From Streptomyces specialis (GTDB lineage: Bacteria > Actinomycetota > Actinomycetes > Streptomycetales > Streptomycetaceae): DNA of 64,000 nucleotides. The stretch covers positions 646,808 through 710,807 of the forward strand of contig NZ_LN929896.1 in the NCBI RefSeq assembly GCF_001493375.1, given 5' to 3'. Below, piece by piece: positions 54,296 through 63,319 of this stretch. Position 1 is the first letter of the stretch. Every line of letters starts with the position of its first letter. Below the pieces are notes generated by a model. It saw only the letters and a program-made list of their open reading frames with translations, did not search any database and was not told where the DNA came from. Made by a program: the position numbers and the translations under genes.

Positions 54296-55042
54296 ATGAA
54301 GCGCAAGGTCATCATCGCCATCGCCGCGACCGCCGCCGTCGTCACCGGCGGAGCGGTGGCCGGCACGGCGATCGGCGCGGACGACGAGCCGGAGACGGTC
54401 GCGTCCGCCCCCCGGGCCGAGGCGGCAGCCGCACCGGCGGCGGACGACGACGCCGGGACGGGCACGGGAGCCGGCGAGGTCCTGGCGACCGCGCTGGCCG
54501 CGACGCCGGGCGTTGTCACGGAGATCGAGCACGGCGACGGCTGGGAGGTGGAGATCTACGGCGACGACGGGAAGTGGCACGACCTGCGGATCGGCGACGA
54601 CGGCGCGGAGGTCCTGGACAACCGGGTGGCGACCGACGACGACGGCGATGACGACGACCGCGCCCCGGCCGAGACGCCCGGGATCGACGCGGCGGAGGCC
54701 ATCGCCCTGGCCGAGGAGGACACCTCCGCGACCTTCCGCGAGGCGTCCCTGGACGACGGCCACTGGGACGTCGAACTGCGCGGCGACGACGGCACGGAGC
54801 ACGAGCTGACGATCGACCCGGCCTCGGGCGAGATCACCTCACGGGAGCAGGAGAGCGCCTCCGCCGACGACGACCAGGACGAGACGGACGACTCGCCCGA
54901 GGACGCGACGGACGACACCGGCCAGAACGACGACCAGGACGCGGCGGACGACACCACCGACGACCAGGACGACGCCGGGGACACGACCGACGACACGAAC
55001 GACGACTCGGCCGACGACCAGGACGACGCGACGGACGACTGA
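54296..55042 (+). CDS. exported PepSY-domain protein with Asp-rich tail
   Basis: 248 residues; ATG 54296 follows GGGAGGA. Signal/anchor: KVIIAIAATAAVVTGGAVAGTAIGA. Two PepSY-like repeats: VVTEIEHGDGWEVEIYGDDGKWHDL (span) with VLDNRVA, and GIDAAEAIALAEE with WDVELRGDDGTEHELTIDPASGEI. The last 50 residues are mostly Asp, Thr, Glu and Gln. Divergent from and probably controlled by the two-component system. The acidic tail resembles the kinase's acidic sensor loop, suggesting both meet the same cationic ligand; that is inference. Confidence 0.85.
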   Translation: MKRKVIIAIAATAAVVTGGAVAGTAIGADDEPETVASAPRAEAAAAPAADDDAGTGTGAGEVLATALAATPGVVTEIEHGDGWEVEIYGDDGKWHDLRIGDDGAEVLDNRVATDDDGDDDDRAPAETPGIDAAEAIALAEEDTSATFREASLDDGHWDVELRGDDGTEHELTIDPASGEITSREQESASADDDQDETDDSPEDATDDTGQNDDQDAADDTTDDQDDAGDTTDDTNDDSADDQDDATDD

Positions 55043-55592
55043 CGACCGGCGCGACCGGGACGCGCGCCGCACGACTCCGGCCGGGCCGACTCGGCCGGAG
55101 CGTGGCGGACGACACCGGCCGGAACCACGGCCGAGACCGGCGAGCGACTCCGAACGGGACAACTCCGGACGTCACGCCTCGCATCGGGGCGTGATGGGCG
55201 GGGCCGGTCAGGACGGCCGCCAGGACCCGGCGGACGGCACCGGTCGGAACGGCCCCGGGCCATGGCGACGGTCGGGCCTCCCGGACGACTCCGGCGGGAG
55301 CGAATCGGCCAGAACGGCCCCGGTCACGGCGACGGCCGGACCGATCGGGCCGGGGTCCGGCGGATCGGGCCCGCCTCGGGCGGCTCCGCTCGGAGGGGCG
55401 GGCCGCCTCGTCGTTCGCCGGCTGCTCAGCGGGGCCGTGGGCGGGGTGGTCGCCCCCGGTTCCCGGGCGGGTCCGCCGGTGGCGGCGTCCGGTCGTCGGG
55501 CCGGGCGCCGCGGACCCGTGATCGCTCCGGCCGGGAGGCTCGCACCCGCCGGAGCGGGCCGAGGCGACGGGCCCCCGGCCCGGGGGCGGCCG
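55043..55592. other. 550-nt region without a convincing gene
   Basis: It lies between the convergent PepSY and meaB stops. It contains degenerate phrases resembling the 3' end of the PepSY gene: GGACGACACCGGCC near 54912 inside the gene, near 55105, and GGACGGCACCGG near 55232. Open frames across it have no ribosome-binding site, no start logic and no protein-like features. It may be decayed repeat expansion of the Asp-rich tail. Confidence 0.5.
55571..55587. terminator. GC palindrome after meaB
   Basis: GCCCCCGG-C-CCGGGGGC, a 17-nt perfect inverted repeat located 5 nt after the meaB stop. Possible terminator; no U-run. Confidence 0.4.
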
Positions 55593-56579
55593 TCAGGCCG
55601 ATTCCTTCACGCCCGCGATCAGTTCGTCCGCCGCCCGGTAGGGGTCCAGCTCGCCGGAGACGATCCGCTCGGCCAGCGTGTCGAGGCGGCGGTCGCCGCG
55701 CAGGTCGCCGATGCGCTCGCGGAGGGCTGTCAAGGCGATCGTCTCCACCTCGTGGGCCGCCCGGCGCGTGCGGCGGGCGGCCAGCTCGCCGTGCTCGTCC
55801 ATCCACACGTGGTGCTTCTCCAGCGCCGCCACCACGTCGTCCACGCCCTCGCCCCGCGCCGCGACCGTCTTCACGACCGACGGGCGCCAGTCGCCGGGGG
55901 CGCGGGCCTCGCCCAGGCCCAGCATGTGGTTCAGCTCGCGGACCGTCGCGTCCGCGCCGTCCCGGTCGGCCTTGTTCACCACGAAGACGTCGCCGACCTC
56001 CAGGATCCCGGCCTTGGCCGCCTGGATGCCGTCGCCCATGCCCGGCGCGAGGAGCACCACCGTGGTGTCGGCCTGGGAGGCGATCTCCACCTCCGACTGC
56101 CCGACACCGACCGTCTCGACCAGGACGACGTCGCAGCCGGCCGCGTCCAGGACCCGGACCGCCTGCGGCGCCGCCCAGGCGAGGCCGCCGAGGTGGCCGC
56201 GCGTCGCCATCGAGCGGATGTAGACACCAGGGTCGGAGGCGTGCTCGCCCATCCGCACCCGGTCACCGAGCAGCGCGCCGCCGGAGAACGGCGAGGAGGG
56301 GTCGACGGCGAGCACACCGACCCGTTTCCCCGTCCGGCGGTAGGCGCTGACCAGCGCCGAGGTGGAGGTCGACTTGCCGACCCCGGGCGAGCCGGTGAGG
56401 CCGACGACGTAGGCGTGGCCGGTGTGCGGCGCCAGCGCGGCCATCACCTCGCGCAGCAGCGGCGAGGCCCCTTCCACCAGGGAGATCAGCCGGGCCACCG
56501 CTCTCGGCCGCCCCTCCCTGGCCTGGGACACGAGCTCCGCCACGTCGACCGCACCCGTCGCCGCCACCGTTTCCGTCAC
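55593..56579 (-). CDS. meaB: MeaB/ArgK-type GTPase chaperone of B12-dependent mutases
   Basis: G3E-family GTPase that loads and protects adenosylcobalamin in acyl-CoA mutases such as IcmA or methylmalonyl-CoA mutase. 328 residues from GTG 56579, which has AGAGGAAA upstream; GTG 56618 in frame would add 13 residues with a weaker ribosome-binding site. Walker A GSPGVGKST (63-71), AVDPSSPFSGGALLGDRVRM, ETVGVGQSEVEI (Walker B/switch II region) and NKAD (base specificity). It follows the thiolase on the same strand and is likely co-transcribed. Confidence 0.94.
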   Translation of the reverse strand: MTETVAATGAVDVAELVSQAREGRPRAVARLISLVEGASPLLREVMAALAPHTGHAYVVGLTGSPGVGKSTSTSALVSAYRRTGKRVGVLAVDPSSPFSGGALLGDRVRMGEHASDPGVYIRSMATRGHLGGLAWAAPQAVRVLDAAGCDVVLVETVGVGQSEVEIASQADTTVVLLAPGMGDGIQAAKAGILEVGDVFVVNKADRDGADATVRELNHMLGLGEARAPGDWRPSVVKTVAARGEGVDDVVAALEKHHVWMDEHGELAARRTRRAAHEVETIALTALRERIGDLRGDRRLDTLAERIVSGELDPYRAADELIAGVKESA

Positions 56580-56636
56580 CGCCGCTTTCCTCTTCGCACC
56601 GACACTGCCGCCCGTCACCCGGTGATCGTTACCCGG

Positions 56637-57839
56637 CTACGCCCGGGGCACGCGCACGATCAGGGCGTCGCCCTGGCCGCCGCCGCCGCACAGGCCGGCC
56701 GCGCCGACACCGCCGCCGCGCCGCTTCAGCTCCAGCGCCAGGTGCAGCACCAGACGGGCGCCGGACATGCCGATGGGGTGACCGAGCGCGATGGCGCCAC
56801 CGTTGACGTTCACCTTGTCGGTGCCGACGCCCAGGTCCTTCATCGACTGGACGGCGACGGCGGCGAACGCCTCGTTGATCTCGATCAGGTCGAGGTCGTC
56901 GACGGTGAGCCCGGCCCGGTCCAGGGCGCGGAGGATCGCGTTGGCGGGCTGCGAGTGCAGCGAGTTGTCCGGACCGGACACGTTGCCGTGCGGACCGATC
57001 TCGGCGAGCCACTCCAGGCCCAGCTCCTCGGCCTTGGCCTTGGACATCACGACCACGGCGGCGGCGCCGTCGGAGATCTGCGAGGCGGAACCGGCGGTGA
57101 TGGTGCCGTCCTTGCTGAACGCCGGGCGCAGCTTGCCCAGCGACTCCTCGGTGGTCTCCGCGCGGATGCCCTCGTCCTGCGAGAACACCACCGGGTCGCC
57201 CTTGCGCTGCGGGATCTCGACCGGCGTGATCTCGGCCTCGAACAGGCCGTTCTTCTGCGCGGCGGCGGCCCGCTGGTGGGACAGGGCGGCGATGGCGTCC
57301 TGCTCGGCGCGGGTGAGGCCGAGGCGGGTGTTGTAGTTCTCCGTCGAGGCGCCCATCGGGACGTTCTCGCTGAAGTCGGTGAGGCCGTCCAGCGCCATGG
57401 AGTCGAGCACCTCGACCGAGCCGTACTTGTAGCCGTCGCGCGACTTCGGCAGCAGGTGCGGGGCGTTGGTCATGGACTCCTGGCCACCGGCGACGATCAC
57501 GTCGAACTCACCGGCGCGGATGAGCTGATCGGCGAGCGCGATGGCGTCCAGGCCGGAAAGACACACCTTGTTGACGGTCAGGGCCGGCACGTTCAGGGGG
57601 ATACCGCCCTTGACGGCGGCCTGCCGCGCCGGGATCTGCCCTGCCCCGGCCTGCAGCACCTGCCCCATGATCACGTACTGGACCTGCTCGCCCGAGATGC
57701 CGGCGCGCTCCAGGGCGGCCTTGATGGCGAAGCCGCCCAAGTCGGCGCCGGAGAACGTCTTCAGAGAGCCGAGCAGCCGGCCCATCGGCGTCCTGGCACC
57801 CGCGACGATCACGGAGGTGTTGTCGTTGGCGGTTGTCAT
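56637..57839 (-). CDS. acetyl-CoA C-acetyltransferase (thiolase)
   Basis: Condenses two acetyl-CoA to acetoacetyl-CoA or cleaves 3-ketoacyl-CoA. 400 residues, ATG 57839. Seen: nucleophile Cys in [25 protein letters not shown], the [20 protein letters not shown] His motif, and C-terminal catalytic Cys in [14 protein letters not shown]. Complete. It is divergent from the epimerase gene and upstream of meaB, a set that links acetyl-CoA, butyryl-CoA and methylmalonyl-CoA for polyketide precursors. Confidence 0.95.
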   Translation of the reverse strand: MTTANDNTSVIVAGARTPMGRLLGSLKTFSGADLGGFAIKAALERAGISGEQVQYVIMGQVLQAGAGQIPARQAAVKGGIPLNVPALTVNKVCLSGLDAIALADQLIRAGEFDVIVAGGQESMTNAPHLLPKSRDGYKYGSVEVLDSMALDGLTDFSENVPMGASTENYNTRLGLTRAEQDAIAALSHQRAAAAQKNGLFEAEITPVEIPQRKGDPVVFSQDEGIRAETTEESLGKLRPAFSKDGTITAGSASQISDGAAAVVVMSKAKAEELGLEWLAEIGPHGNVSGPDNSLHSQPANAILRALDRAGLTVDDLDLIEINEAFAAVAVQSMKDLGVGTDKVNVNGGAIALGHPIGMSGARLVLHLALELKRRGGGVGAAGLCGGGGQGDALIVRVPRA

Positions 57840-57864
57840 GGTGCACTCCTCGGAAGAATCGGGA

Positions 57865-57880
57865 GTAAACGAGGGTTTAC
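57865..57880. promoter_or_regulatory. GTAAAC-GAGG-GTTTAC inverted repeat in the thiolase-epimerase divergent promoter
   Basis: Perfect 6-bp arms around a 4-nt centre, 25 nt upstream of the thiolase start and 95 nt upstream of the epimerase start. The 16-bp dyad suits a TetR- or MarR-type operator. No regulator gene is adjacent. Confidence 0.6.
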
Positions 57881-57975
57881 GCCAATCTACAGAGCGTGAC
57901 GCGGGGGGTCACCGGCACATGCGTGTGACAGTGCGCACGTTGCGCACCTCCCCCGGCAGGCGATGCACTGGGGAG

Positions 57976-58428
57976 ATGCTGACGCGAATCGATCACATCG
58001 GGATCGCCTGTTTCGATCTGGACGCCACCGTCGAGTTCTACCGGGCCACTTACGGGTTCGAGGTCTTCCACTCCGAGGTGAACGAGGAGCAGGGAGTCCG
58101 CGAGGCCATGCTGCGCATCAACGGGACCGACGACGGCGGCGCCTCGTACCTCCAGCTTCTGGAGCCGACCCGCGAGGACTCGGCCGTGGGCAAGTGGCTG
58201 GCGAAGAACGGCGAGGGCGTGCACCACATCGCCTTCGGCACCGCCGACGTGGACGCGGACGCGGACGCCATCCGGGGGAAGGGAGTGCGGGTTCTGTACG
58301 ACGAGCCGCGCCGGGGTTCGATGAACTCCCGCATCACCTTCCTGCACCCGAAGGACTGTCACGGAGTGCTCACGGAACTCGTCACTTCCGCCGCACAGGA
58401 ACCCTCGGCAGACCCCTCCGGCCACTGA
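57976..58428 (+). CDS. mce: methylmalonyl-CoA epimerase
   Basis: Interconverts (R)- and (S)-methylmalonyl-CoA. 150 residues, VOC fold with two beta-alpha-beta-beta-beta modules. Predicted metal ligands by family pattern: His7 (RIDHIGI), Gln60 (SYLQLLEP), His84 (GVHHIAF) and Glu134 (HGVLTELV). ATG 57976 has GGGGAG directly adjacent, a short spacing; no better in-frame start is seen, so the N-terminus is set by homology. Works with a methylmalonyl-CoA mutase, whose genes are not in this window. Confidence 0.94.
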   Translation: MLTRIDHIGIACFDLDATVEFYRATYGFEVFHSEVNEEQGVREAMLRINGTDDGGASYLQLLEPTREDSAVGKWLAKNGEGVHHIAFGTADVDADADAIRGKGVRVLYDEPRRGSMNSRITFLHPKDCHGVLTELVTSAAQEPSADPSGH

Positions 58429-58509
58429 CGTGGGCTGCCCCGGCCGGTAGAGTGGCCCAGCCGGGGCTGTGGGTTTCTCTCCTCCGTCCCGTGTTCGGCC
58501 GATGACCGG

Positions 58510-61500
58510 ATGACCGGATCTGCTTCACCACGACCAGGGGACGGATGGGACCGCGCAGTGCGGGGCTACGACGCCTACCAGGCTGAGGACCACCTCTCGC
58601 AGCTCGAAGCCGAGATGGACCGGCTGAAGAAAGAGCGGGACAAGGCGGTCGACCACGCCGACGACCTCGGCTATCAGGTCGAGGTCCTGCGCGCCAAACT
58701 GCACGAGGCGCGCCGCGCGCTCTCCCTGCGGCCGGTCTACGGCGACGTCTCCGCCCACGCCGAACAGCTCCTGCGCACCGCCCAGCACCAGGCCGACCAG
58801 ATGCGCGCGGACGCGGAGCGCGAGTTGCGCGAGGCCCGCGCCCGGACGCAGCGCGTCCTCCAGGAGCACGCCGAGCAGCGTGCCCGGATGGAGGCCGAGT
58901 TGCACGCCGAGGCCGTCGGCCGGCGGCAGCGGCTGGACGAGGAGCTGGCGCAGCGCCGTTCCACGGTCGAGTCCCACGTCAGCGAGAACGTGGCCTGGGC
59001 CGAGCAGTTGCGCGCCCGCAGCGAGGCGCAGGCCCGCCGGCTGCTGGAGGAGACCCGCGCCGAGGCCGAGCAGGCCGTCGCGCAGGCCAGGGCCGAGGCG
59101 CTGCGGCTGACGGAGGAGGCCAGGGAGCGTTTCGCCGCCGAGGCCGAGGCGGCCCGCGCCGAGGCCGACGAGCTGCTGCGCCGGGCCCGCGCCGACGCCG
59201 AACGGATGCTGTCGGCCGCGTCGGCACAGGCGCAGGAGGCGAGCGAGCACGCCGAGCGGCTGCGCAGTTCCACCGCGCAGGACGCCGACGCCGGGCGCCG
59301 CGAGGCCGCCTCGCTGGTGCGGAAGGCGGAGGAGCGGGCGACCGAGGCGGAGAACGCGCTGCGTTCGGCCCGCGAGGAGGCCGAGCGGCTGCTGACCGAG
59401 GCCACCGCCGAGGCGGACAAGCGCCGGGCCGCCGCCGAGTCGGAGTACGAGCAGCGGACGGCGACCGCCAAGGCCGAGGTCGCCCGGATGGTCAGCGAGG
59501 CCACGCGCGACGCGGACAACCGCCGCGCCGAGGCCCAGCAGGCGCTGGACGACGCCAGGGCGCGCGCCGAGCAGGTGTTCGCGGAGGCGGCCGAGGAGGC
59601 CAGGTCCAAGTCGGCCGAGGAGTACGCGGCCCAGTTGGCCGAGGCGGCCCGTTCCGCCGAAGAGGTCATGAACAAGGCCGCCCGCGAGGCGCAGGCCACG
59701 ACCCGGGCCGCCGCCGAGGAGGCCGAACGGCTGCGCGCCGAGGCGGAGGCCGAGGCGGACCGGCTGCGCGCCGAGGCGTACGACGTGGCGGAGCAGCTCA
59801 AGGGCGCGGCCCAGAGCGACACCGAGGAGTACCGCGCCAAGACCGTCGAGTTGCAGGAGGAGGCGCGCCGACTGCGCGGCGAGGCCGAGCAGTTGCGGGC
59901 GGAGGCGGCGGAGGAGGGCGAGCGGCTGCGGGCCGAGGCCCGCCGGGACGCCGTGTCGCAGATCGAACAGGCCGCGGCCGGCGCCGAGGAGCTGCTCGCG
60001 CAGGCCAAGGCCGACGTGGAGGAGCTGCGTTCGGCCGCGACGGCGGACAGCGAGCGGGTGCGCACGGAGGCGATCGAGCGGGCCACCACGCTGCGCACCC
60101 AGGCCGAGCAGGCGTTGAAGAGGGCCCGCGCGGAGGCGGAGCAGCAGCTCGCCGACGCCGGGCAGCAGGCCGAGCGGATGGCGCGGGAGGCCGAGGAAGC
60201 CGCGCGGCGCGTCCGCGAGGAGGCCCGGGAGGCCGCGGAGGCCGAGCGGGACGCGGCGGCGGCCGAGATCGAGCGGCTGCGCGGCGAGGCGGAGCAGCGG
60301 GTCGCGGCGGCCGAGGACGCGCTGGTCGCGGCCCGTGCGGAGGGCGAGCGGCTGCGGGCGGAGGCGGGCGCCGAGGTCGAGCGGCTGCGGGGCGAGGCCG
60401 CCGAGCGGATCCGCGCGCTGACCGAGCACGCGGAGCTGGCCGCCCAGCAGATGCGCGACGAGGCGGCCACCGACGCCGCCAGGTCCCGTGCCGAGGGCGA
60501 GGAGCTGGCCGTGCGGCTGCGCGGCGACGCCATCGCCGAGGCGGACCGGCTGCGCGACGAGGCGCGGCGCGCGGCCGACCGGCTGCGGGCCGACGCGGCG
60601 AGCGCGGCCGAGCGGACGGCGGCGGAGGCGGCCGAGGCGCTGGCCGCCGCCCGTGAGGAGGCGGCCCGGCTGCGGTCCGAGGCGGACGCGCTGCTGGCGG
60701 ACGCCCGCGAGGCCGCGCACCGCGAGCGGGCGCAGGCGCACGAGCAGAGCGAGGAGTTGCTGGCGACGGCCCGCGCCCGGATGGACGAGGCCGAGCGCCG
60801 GGCGGAGACCCTGGTGTCGGCCGCCGAGCACAAGGCCCAGCAGGTGCGGGACTCGGTGTCGGGGCTGCGCGAGGCGGCCGAGGCGGAGATCGCGACCCAC
60901 CGCGCGGAGGCGGAGCGGGAGGCGGCCCGGGTGCTCCGGGAGTCCGCCGAGGAGAAGGAGGCGGCCTCCGCGCTGGCCGAACGGACCGTCAAGGAGGCCA
61001 TCGCCGAGGCGGAACGGCTGCGCGCGGACGCGACCGCGGCGGCCGAGCGGACGCGTGCCGAGGCCGACGCGCTCGCCGACCGCGCCCGCCGGGAGGCGTC
61101 CCGCAAGCGCGGCGAAGCGGCGGCACAGGCCGACGAGTTGATGGCGAAGGCGCAGGAGGAGGCGCTGCGGATCGCGTCGGCGGCCGAGAAGTCGTCGGAC
61201 GCGATGGTGGCGGCGGCCCGCAAGGAGGCCGCCCGCGTCATCGGCGACGCCCAGGAGGCGGGCAGCGAGCTGGTGGAGACGTCCCGCGCGGACGCCAACC
61301 GCCTGCTGGAGGAGGCCCGTCGGGACGCCGCCGCCATAAGGGAGCGGGCGGAGGAGCTGCGCGGGCGGGTCGACGCGGAGGTCGAGGAGCTGCACGACCG
61401 GGCCCGCCGGGAGTCCGCCGAGCAGGCGCGGGCCGCGGGCGAGCGCGTGGACAAGCTGATGAAGGCCGCCGAGGAGCAGCGCGCGGAGGCCAGGGCCGCG

Positions 61501-61866
61501 GCCGAGAAGATGGTCGCGGAGGCCAACGCCGAAGCGAGTAAGGTTCGTATCGCCGCGGTGAAGAAGGCGGAGGCGCTGCTCAAGGACGCCGAGCGGCAGC
61601 GGTCGGGAGTGCTGCGCGAGGTTCAGCAGATGCGCGCCGAGGCCGAGCGGGACGCCAAGCGGATGGTCGAGGAGGGCAAGCGCGAGCTGGAGAAGCTTGC
61701 CCGCAGGCGCGAGGACATCAACGCCGAAATCTCGCGTGTGCAGGATGTGTTGGAGGCTCTCGAATCCTTCGAGGCGCCGAAGCCGGGCGGCAAGGGCGCC
61801 GGTACGGTCGCCGCGGGCGCGGGCGCCGGAGCGCCCCGGTCGGGCGGGCAGCGGTCCGGCGGCTGA
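58510..61866 (+). CDS. scy: polarity protein Scy, giant coiled coil
   Basis: Scaffold of the hyphal-tip polarisome that binds DivIVA and FilP and sets tip number. 1118 residues. A DivIVA-like N-terminal segment (YDAYQAEDHLSQLEAEMDRL ... DDLGYQVEVLRAKLHEARRAL, split) is followed by about 1000 residues of Ala/Glu/Arg-rich coiled coil with recurrent AEAERLRAEA phrases. The C-terminus AEISRVQDVLEALESFEAP is the diagnostic end of Streptomyces Scy. It is roughly 200 residues shorter than the 1326 I recall for S. coelicolor, probably fewer coil repeats. Long open frames on the other strand and frames are shadows of this repeat composition. Confidence 0.94.
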   Translation: MTGSASPRPGDGWDRAVRGYDAYQAEDHLSQLEAEMDRLKKERDKAVDHADDLGYQVEVLRAKLHEARRALSLRPVYGDVSAHAEQLLRTAQHQADQMRADAERELREARARTQRVLQEHAEQRARMEAELHAEAVGRRQRLDEELAQRRSTVESHVSENVAWAEQLRARSEAQARRLLEETRAEAEQAVAQARAEALRLTEEARERFAAEAEAARAEADELLRRARADAERMLSAASAQAQEASEHAERLRSSTAQDADAGRREAASLVRKAEERATEAENALRSAREEAERLLTEATAEADKRRAAAESEYEQRTATAKAEVARMVSEATRDADNRRAEAQQALDDARARAEQVFAEAAEEARSKSAEEYAAQLAEAARSAEEVMNKAAREAQATTRAAAEEAERLRAEAEAEADRLRAEAYDVAEQLKGAAQSDTEEYRAKTVELQEEARRLRGEAEQLRAEAAEEGERLRAEARRDAVSQIEQAAAGAEELLAQAKADVEELRSAATADSERVRTEAIERATTLRTQAEQALKRARAEAEQQLADAGQQAERMAREAEEAARRVREEAREAAEAERDAAAAEIERLRGEAEQRVAAAEDALVAARAEGERLRAEAGAEVERLRGEAAERIRALTEHAELAAQQMRDEAATDAARSRAEGEELAVRLRGDAIAEADRLRDEARRAADRLRADAASAAERTAAEAAEALAAAREEAARLRSEADALLADAREAAHRERAQAHEQSEELLATARARMDEAERRAETLVSAAEHKAQQVRDSVSGLREAAEAEIATHRAEAEREAARVLRESAEEKEAASALAERTVKEAIAEAERLRADATAAAERTRAEADALADRARREASRKRGEAAAQADELMAKAQEEALRIASAAEKSSDAMVAAARKEAARVIGDAQEAGSELVETSRADANRLLEEARRDAAAIRERAEELRGRVDAEVEELHDRARRESAEQARAAGERVDKLMKAAEEQRAEARAAAEKMVAEANAEASKVRIAAVKKAEALLKDAERQRSGVLREVQQMRAEAERDAKRMVEEGKRELEKLARRREDINAEISRVQDVLEALESFEAPKPGGKGAGTVAAGAGAGAPRSGGQRSGG

Positions 61867-61991
61867 CCCGTGCGACGGCTGACCCGGTGCGGATGGGCGC
61901 GGCGAGCGGAGGGGGCGTACATTCTCCACACAGAAACGCGATCCGCTCGAAGCCACGCCGGTTCGCACCCTAGGATGATGGCCCCGAGGGC

Positions 61992-62102
61992 ATGGACCCG
62001 TCCGAAGCGAAGGCTGAGGAGCTCGACCGCGAAGCGCTGAACGCCCAGGCCCCCCAGATCACCAACCGACTCACCGTCTGGAAATCGACAGGAACTCCAT
62101 GA
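61992..62102 (+). CDS. possible 36-codon leader peptide coupled to filP
   Basis: ATG 61992 with GAGGG just upstream opens a 36-codon frame (MDPSEAKAEELDREALNAQA...) whose TGA overlaps the filP ATG (ATGA). The first 30 codons have strong G/C at third positions; the last few coincide with the filP ribosome-binding site. It may couple filP translation or be a real small protein. It could equally be chance. A TAGGAT at 61971-61976 could be the -10 element just ahead. Confidence 0.35.
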   Translation: MDPSEAKAEELDREALNAQAPQITNRLTVWKSTGTP

Positions 62103-63049
62103 GCAGCAGCGAAACATCCTCCCCCTTCGGCTTCGAGCTCGTGCGGCGCGGTTACGAGCGCAGCCAGGTCGACGACCGCATCGCGAAGCTCGTCGCCGAC
62201 CGGGACAGCGCCCTGGCCCGTATCACCTCGCTGGAGAAGCGGATCGAGGAGCTCCACCTCGAAACGCAGAACGCCCAGGCCCAGATCACCGACGCCGAGC
62301 CCTCGTACGCGGGCCTCGGCGCCCGGGTCGAGAAGATCCTCCGCCTCGCCGAGGAAGAGGCGAAGGACCTGCGCGAGGAGGCCCGTCGGGCCGCCGAGCA
62401 GCACCGCGAGCTGGCCGAGGGCGCCGCGCAGCAGGTGCGCAACGACGCCGAGGCGTACGCGGCGGAGCGCAAGGCCAAGGCCGAGGAAGAGGGCTCGCGG
62501 ATCGTCGAGAAGGCCCAGGGCGACGCCGCGGCCACTCGTGCCGAGGCCGACAAGGACGCCCAGGCCAAGCGCGAGGAGGCGGAGGCCCTCTTCGAGGACA
62601 CCCGCGCCAAGGCGGCCCAGGCCGCGGCCGACTTCGAGACCAACCTGGCCAAGCGCCGCGAGCAGTCCGAGCGGGACCTGGCGTCCCGTCAGGCCAAGGC
62701 CGAGAAGCGGCTCGCGGAGATCGAGCACCGCGCCGAGCAGCTCCGCCTGGAGGCGGAGAAGCTGCGCACGGACGCCGAGCGCCGCGCCCGCCAGACCGTC
62801 GAGACCGCGCAGCGCCAGGCCGAGGACATCGTGGCCGACGCCAACGCCAAGGCCGACCGCATCCGCAGCGAGTCCGAGCGTGAGCTGGCCGCTCTGACCA
62901 ACCGTCGGGACAGCATCAACGCGCAGCTCACCAACGTGCGCGAGATGCTGGCCACCCTGACCGGCGCTCAGGTCGCCGCCGCCACGCTGGGCGACGACGA
63001 CGCGGACGAGGGCCTGTCGAAGGGCGTCCCCGCGCAGCAGTCCCGCTGA
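62099..63049 (+). CDS. filP: FilP, intermediate-filament-like cytoskeletal protein
   Basis: Coiled-coil protein forming a subapical filament network that gives hyphae stiffness; partner of DivIVA and Scy. 316 residues, close to the 310 I recall for S. coelicolor. ATG 62099 preceded by AGGAA. The N-terminus FGFELVRRGYERSQVDDRIAKL has the DivIVA-like head. The rod is continuous coil (about 40-270) with a Pro-containing break (TDAEPSYAGLG near 65-75) and the tail ends LTNVREMLATLTGAQ. It follows scy in the conserved order. Confidence 0.95.
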   Translation: MSSSETSSPFGFELVRRGYERSQVDDRIAKLVADRDSALARITSLEKRIEELHLETQNAQAQITDAEPSYAGLGARVEKILRLAEEEAKDLREEARRAAEQHRELAEGAAQQVRNDAEAYAAERKAKAEEEGSRIVEKAQGDAAATRAEADKDAQAKREEAEALFEDTRAKAAQAAADFETNLAKRREQSERDLASRQAKAEKRLAEIEHRAEQLRLEAEKLRTDAERRARQTVETAQRQAEDIVADANAKADRIRSESERELAALTNRRDSINAQLTNVREMLATLTGAQVAAATLGDDDADEGLSKGVPAQQSR

Positions 63050-63092
63050 CGCGGCACGGCGCGACACGACGTCTCGTCACTCCGACGGCGCT

Positions 63093-63123
63093 GGGGCCGC
63101 TGCCTCCACCGGGCGGCGGCCCC
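63093..63123 (+). terminator. terminator hairpin after filP
   Basis: GGGGCCGC(T)GCC / GGC(G)GCGGCCCC arms pair over about 13 positions with two G-T wobbles and a 5-nt loop, 43 nt after the filP stop. No U-run. The remaining spacer to 63319 shows nothing else recognisable. Confidence 0.55.
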
Positions 63124-63319
63124 CGCGCCGTTCCGGCGTCGGTGCCGCGACCGGGCCGGCTCCCGGACGACGGCGATCATGCCGGCGCGGTCGCGGCGGT
63201 GCTGCTCGCCGGCTGCCCGGTGCTCCGGAAAACGCGACGCGTGGCGCCGACCCCCCATTCAGCCGATATGGTCATCACCTCAAGGGGACGAGTCCGCTGG
63301 GGCGGGTGAGGCAGGCAGG

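Noticed and set aside
55191-57899. Plus-strand frame of about 900 codons over meaB and thiolase
   Set aside because: Shadow of two recognised minus-strand genes; its first 400 nt lie in non-coding DNA without a ribosome-binding site.
59000-61600. Repetitive DNA in scy as a possible repeat array or mobile element
   Set aside because: Repeats are degenerate, in frame, and encode the coiled-coil rod; no terminal inverted repeats or spacers.
58525-61968. Very long minus-strand open frame (over 1100 codons) opposite scy
   Set aside because: Its Leu/Gly/Arg-rich low-complexity product is the mirror of the Ala/Glu coiled-coil codons; no start signal, and scy is clearly real.
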